A DNA stretch of 34,184 bases from Verrucomicrobiia bacterium (GTDB lineage: Bacteria; Verrucomicrobiota; Verrucomicrobiia; Verrucomicrobiales; Akkermansiaceae). Location of the stretch: contig CANHKJ010000002.1 in NCBI GenBank assembly GCA_947460915.1, positions 1-34,184 of the forward strand, read 5' to 3'. The translations under genes and the position numbers were made by a program. The notes below the pieces were generated by a model. The model did not search any database and was not told the DNA's origin. It saw only the letters and a program-made list of their open reading frames with translations. Shown here piece by piece: positions 30,201 to 34,184 of the stretch; positions within the stretch are counted from its first letter, which is position 1; each line of letters starts with the position of its first letter.

Positions 30201-31820
30201 CCGCTCTTCGATTACCAACGTGGCACAGGCACCTTCCAAGGCACCAGCGTCACGGGAGGACTCGTCTATCGCGGAACCCGCATGGCCTCACTCACCGGTG
30301 CCTATATTTTTGCCGATTATAACTCCGGAAACGTCTGGTCGCTCGTCCGTAACGGCAGCAACCCGCCCACCGTCAACCGCATCCTCGGCGAGGGCGGCAT
30401 CGTCGGCTTTGGCTGCGATCCATCGAATGGCGATGTCCTGATGGCCGACATCAACGACAACATCATCCGTCGCATTACCACCGTCACCGATACCAGCACC
30501 TACCCCGCTACTCTAACAGCTACTGGGATTTTCTCTGATCTAACGGATTTGTCGCCCGCGCCAGGCCTGCTGCCCTATCAAATCAACCTGCCCTTCTGGA
30601 GCGATCACGCCATCAAGCGCCGCTGGTTCACCCTTCCCGATGCCTCCTCGAAAATGACCTGGTCGCGCGACGGCGAGTGGTCATTCCCTACAGGACAGAT
30701 CTGGGTGAAACACTTTGACATTGAGACCACCCGCGGCAATCCCTCCACCCGCAAGCGTTTGGAAACCCGCCTGCTCGTCAAAAACGCCAGCGGTGCTTAT
30801 GGCGTCAGCTACCGCTGGAACGAGGCCGGCACGGAAGCCAATCTCGTCGGTGAACCGGGTGAAGATTTCGACCTATCCATTACCGTCGGTGGTTCTCCGC
30901 AAACCCAGCGTTGGCGCATTCCCAGTCGCTCCGAGTGCATGACCTGTCACACTCCGCAGGCCGGCTTCGCGCTTTCCTCCAACACCCGCCAATACAACAT
31001 GGACAGCATCATTCCCGGCTTTTCTGGCAACCAGATTGAGGTCTTAAAAAATGGCGGTTACTTTTCTAACAATCCGGATTCTTTCAACTTGCTCCCGCGC
31101 CATTTGAGACCCGATGAAACGGCGTATCCTGCCGAGGCCCGCGTTCGTTCTTACCTCGATGTAAACTGTGCCTACTGCCACCAAAGCGGAGGAAATGCTA
31201 CTCCTTCGATGTGGGACGGTCGTCACGAGCTCACCCTCGACCAAACCGGACTCATCCTTGGCAATGCCAGTAATAACGGTGGCAATCCGCTCAACAAACT
31301 CGTCGTGCCCGGTTCCACTGTCCATTCCATCCTCCTCAATCGCACCGCTGCATCTAACGGATTCACCCGCATGCCACCGCTGGGCAGCAACGTGGTCGAT
31401 CCCGCGGGAGTCGCTCTACTCACCGAGTGGATCCAGAACGAACTCCTCACTCGCCAAACGTATGATCAATGGCGCGCCGCTGAGTTTCTATCTGGAACCA
31501 GTCCACAAGGTGCAGCGACCGCAGACCCAGACGGTGATGGCTCTAACAATCATTTTGAATTCCTCGCTGGTACTAATCCCTTGTCAGGGAATTCATTTCC
31601 CCATACATCTGTTAGCCTCAATGGTTCGCAAGTTTCCTTTAGCCTCGATCTTCCGCCGAACCGCTCTGCGATCATCGAGCACTCGGAAGATCTTCAGCAA
31701 TGGACACCATGGAATGTCCCCGGCAACCAAGGCCTGCCGACCCAAGGTGGTCCGAGGACCTTCACCGGTCCCAAACCCGGAGCAGACGCCTTCTTTCGCG
31801 CCCGGGTGAATCAGAACTAA
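27240..31820 (+). CDS. Multidomain secreted protein: two LamG-like domains, Ig-like linker, PQQ-dependent sugar dehydrogenase-like beta-propeller, diheme cytochrome-like domain, C-terminal Asp-rich module
   Basis: LamG-like HRWSF...SAYIDLPNG...[10 protein letters not shown] repeated twice; GLLRVIPNV...[25 protein letters not shown]...[24 protein letters not shown] (GSDH-like); [24 protein letters not shown]...CMTCH (30936)...CAYCH (31167)...TRMPPLG (HNE_0200/TIGR03806-like); start ATG 27240 or 27243. Confidence 0.85.
   Translation: [1526 protein letters not shown]
27481..28910 (+). repeat. Tandem intragenic duplication of a LamG-like domain (period about 800 nt)
   Basis: ctaacatttccgcctacatcgatctccc (27481) vs ctaacatctccgcctacgtggatctcccc (28291), offset 810; attgaggacgtaaacaactggctcggccgctcgca (27963) vs atcgaggacgtcaacaactggctcggccgctcgca (28761), offset 798. 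Confidence 0.85.
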
Positions 31821-31945
31821 CTTTTTTATGCCCTGCTTGACTCACCAGATCCAAATGCCGTCTCGGTCCATTTTTTCTTCTTCATCAAATTCAAATTGTG
31901 CAGCCATGAAAAAGCGATGCAGGACTGATCAAGTTGCCTAAAAAC

Positions 31946-33193
31946 ATGAAACAGAATGCTGTCATGTCAGATCTCATTCATGCAAATCCACCGCGCATTC
32001 GCAAAGTGTCTGTTTATTGCTTCAATGGCATTCTCATTTCACTCATCGCCTGGGTGGGAGTCGTAGTCTCGAATACGTTCATGGACTCTGGCAGGAGCAA
32101 CGATGTTCCCATTTTGCTATTGGGGCTCATGCTTTCCGTGGCATGGATGTTATGGGGCGTTATTCCTGCGCTTCATCATATGATTTTAGAACCAGTGCTG
32201 TGCGATCCAGCGCCGAGAAAAATTTCGATTTTCCGGAAGGGAATGCCGTTTATTGCAGTTGAGTTTGTTTTGGTCACCAGCGTCATTCTTTTTGCTTTGC
32301 CCTGCAATCCGAATGGAATTCTCAAAGCGTTGCTTCTACCGTTGATTGCTCATTCCGTTTTGTTAGTGAGGGGACCATGGTTTACCTTACCCGTGGTTGG
32401 ATCATTCGCCCTCCATTTTGCACTACTGTCTCCGCCAGGTATGGATTTTTTTCTCGAAGCGGGTTTTACCATTGTCTCTGTGCAAATGGTTGTTGCGACG
32501 GAACGAAGCCATGCCGAAGCACGCAAAATCGCCATGCGTCTCGAACTCGCCAACTCGGAGTTAGCGGCGTATGCTTTGCAAGCTGAAGAGTTGGCAGTTA
32601 CTCGTGAGAGAAGCAGAATGGCACGGGAAATTCACGATTTGATTGGCCATTACCTCACGGTCATCCGGGTTCAGCTTGAGGCGGCATTACGCATTCAGGA
32701 AAGCCAACCGGCAAAGGCTTTGGACGCAGTCCGCAACGCCCGTGAGTGTGCTGGGGAAGGTCTCCGCGAGATTCGCAATTCAGTAGAAAGCCTACGCTCG
32801 GGTCCGCTAGAAAATCGTTCCCTCTGCGAAGCTCTTTTAGTCCTGGTGACGGAAAGTGAACGTGCGGGTCAACTTGTCAACCTCGTCGTGAAAGGGAGTG
32901 AAAGGCCTCTTGGTCGAGCTACGGCCCTCACGATTTACCGCGCCTCTCAGGAAGCGCTTACGAATGCGAGAAAGCATGCCCCTGAGGCGAGGGTTACACT
33001 CGAACTCCAGTTCGATCGACGCGGGGAAGTGGTCTTACGAGCTTCTGATGATGGCCCAGGGAATCTTGCCTGCTCTAGTTCTGGTTTCGGGTTGACTGGT
33101 CTTCAGGAACGTGCTGCTTTGGTGGGCGGCTCATTGGTGCTTGATCGGACAGCTGGTTCTGGATTTTCCTTTGTCCTCACAATTCCTTCATGA
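31946..33193 (+). CDS. NarL/DesK-type sensor histidine kinase
   Basis: Hydrophobic N-terminus; HisKA_3 motif SRMAREIHDLIGHYLTVIRVQLEAAL; ATPase motifs TIYRASQEALTNARKHA, ASDDGPG, GFGLTGLQERAALVGG. Confidence 0.92.
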   Translation: MKQNAVMSDLIHANPPRIRKVSVYCFNGILISLIAWVGVVVSNTFMDSGRSNDVPILLLGLMLSVAWMLWGVIPALHHMILEPVLCDPAPRKISIFRKGMPFIAVEFVLVTSVILFALPCNPNGILKALLLPLIAHSVLLVRGPWFTLPVVGSFALHFALLSPPGMDFFLEAGFTIVSVQMVVATERSHAEARKIAMRLELANSELAAYALQAEELAVTRERSRMAREIHDLIGHYLTVIRVQLEAALRIQESQPAKALDAVRNARECAGEGLREIRNSVESLRSGPLENRSLCEALLVLVTESERAGQLVNLVVKGSERPLGRATALTIYRASQEALTNARKHAPEARVTLELQFDRRGEVVLRASDDGPGNLACSSSGFGLTGLQERAALVGGSLVLDRTAGSGFSFVLTIPS

Positions 33194-33843
33194 AACCGAT
33201 CCGCATTATGCTCTGTGATGACCAGGCTCTTTTTAGGGATGGCCTGAGGATGTTGCTTTCTTTGCAAGTGGACTTGGAGATAGTTGGCGAAGCGGAAAAT
33301 GGAGCCGCAGCAGTGGAGTTGGCGCACAGCCTCAACCCGGACGTTGTGATCATGGATCTGCGGATGCCGGGCATGAATGGGATCGAGGCCACACGCCGCT
33401 TGCGGAGCGTAAGTCCCAATTCCAAAGTCATCGTCCTGACGACCTTTCGCGAGGATGAAGAAATATTTGAGGCTTTGCGAGCTGGCGCTTGTGGCTATAT
33501 TCTCAAGGATATCCCCACTGAGCAGTTAGCCGAGGCGATTCGTAATGCACATAAAGGCGGAACCTACCTAGAGCCGGGAGTGGCCTCACGCGTCGTTGAA
33601 GAATTCTCTCGCCTTTCTGGGATGCCCAGCCAACGCCCTGTGCATGACATTTACCAGTTCTCTGTCCGCGAGCTTGACGTATTACGGCAAGTGACGCGTG
33701 GGCGCACCAATAAAGAGATTGCCAGCGCGCTCAATATCACCGAGGGAACAGTGAAAAATCACCTGACTTCCATTTTCTCTCGGCTCAGCGTTCAAGACCG
33801 AACGCAAGCAGCTCTCAAAGCTCGTGAGATTGGCATCACTTGA
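33190..33843 (+). CDS. NarL/LuxR-family response regulator
   Basis: IRIMLCDDQALFRDGLRMLLSL...DVVIMDLRMPGMNGIEATRRL...LTTFREDEEIFEALRAGACGYILKD; LuxR HTH VRELDVLRQVTRGRTNKEIASALNITEGTVKNHLTSIFSRL; ATGA overlap with the kinase stop. Confidence 0.96.
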   Translation: MKPIRIMLCDDQALFRDGLRMLLSLQVDLEIVGEAENGAAAVELAHSLNPDVVIMDLRMPGMNGIEATRRLRSVSPNSKVIVLTTFREDEEIFEALRAGACGYILKDIPTEQLAEAIRNAHKGGTYLEPGVASRVVEEFSRLSGMPSQRPVHDIYQFSVRELDVLRQVTRGRTNKEIASALNITEGTVKNHLTSIFSRLSVQDRTQAALKAREIGIT

Positions 33844-34075
33844 ATTCGGGTTGTAAAGTCATGAACTGGAGATCAAATTATGATTGCGTGTTCAATGATG
33901 CCATGCTTCTTTTGATGATTGCCATAGTATCTCTGAATCTAACGAAAGTGATGGCGGATTTTATTCAGCTGCTGCGCACTCGCTCCCCAACCCGCGCATC
34001 GTTTTCGATCCCAGAGGGACGGAGAACTATTTGCACGGAGTAGGGCGCAAAGGACGATCGTGCCGAGTTGGAGTT

Positions 34076-34099
34076 GCGCCAACTGTTTGGTGCTTTTTT
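34076..34099 (+). terminator. Rho-independent terminator downstream of the two-component pair
   Basis: GCGCCAA-ctgt-TTGGTGC followed by TTTTTT: 7-bp stem with one wobble. Confidence 0.7.
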
Positions 34100-34101
34100 C
34101 G

Positions 34102-34184
34102 TTATTTGAGAGAGTGGAGGTATGAGATGACGTCGGCGAATTGCTCCATGGTGAGGGCGTCTAGGAGGTGAGGGCCCATGAGCG
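34102..34184 (-). CDS. C-terminal fragment of a cytochrome c-like/haem-binding protein, truncated at the right edge
   Basis: Minus-strand frame reads ...LMGPHLLDALTMEQFADVISYLHSLK-stop; resembles the terminal helix of c-type cytochrome domains in PVC proteins. Only about 27 codons visible. Confidence 0.5.
   Translation of the reverse strand, partial: LMGPHLLDALTMEQFADVISYLHSLK

Noticed and set aside
29295-30239. 314-aa minus-strand ORF inside the PQQ dehydrogenase gene
   Set aside because: Antisense shadow ORF in GC-rich coding sequence; no recognisable domain, while the plus-strand product is clearly a protein family.
33840-34043. 67-aa ORF after the response regulator
   Set aside because: Short, no recognisable motif; likely untranslated region before the terminator at 34076, though a small protein cannot be excluded.

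Overview
The window looks like a chromosomal segment of a PVC-type bacterium, most likely Verrucomicrobia. That taxonomic call is inferred from protein style and gene content only. From left to right it contains: (i) a left-truncated minus-strand secreted Ig-like protein; (ii) a GbsR/MarR regulator followed by a small operon (membrane protein, DUF393/DCC protein, TIGR01777 epimerase); (iii) a minus-strand N-formylglutamate amidohydrolase-like gene; (iv) dnaB, with two tandem DnaA-box matches just upstream; (v) a long str-S10-spc ribosomal superoperon from rpsL to secY (about 14.7 kb, 24 genes). The superoperon lacks tuf, rpsN, rpmD and adk at their usual places and carries an exported coiled-coil protein gene between rpsS and rplV; (vi) a terminator, then map; (vii) a block of secreted redox and surface proteins: a cytochrome c/PHM-like copper monooxygenase, a redoxin lipoprotein, a PATR-repeat surface protein, and a 1.5k-aa LamG-LamG-PQQ dehydrogenase-diheme cytochrome fusion; (viii) a NarL-type histidine kinase/response regulator pair, a terminator, and the 3' end of a convergent minus-strand cytochrome-like gene. 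The observations I rate highest are the DnaA-box pair at dnaB, the exported coiled-coil gene inside the S10 operon, matching RGG/RD-rich tails on S3 and S5, near-absence of Shine-Dalgarno sequences, matching inverted repeats around the GbsR gene, and structured leaders at rpsL, rplE and secY. No tRNA, rRNA, CRISPR array or transposase was recognised. No searches were run; all family names are from reading the sequence.
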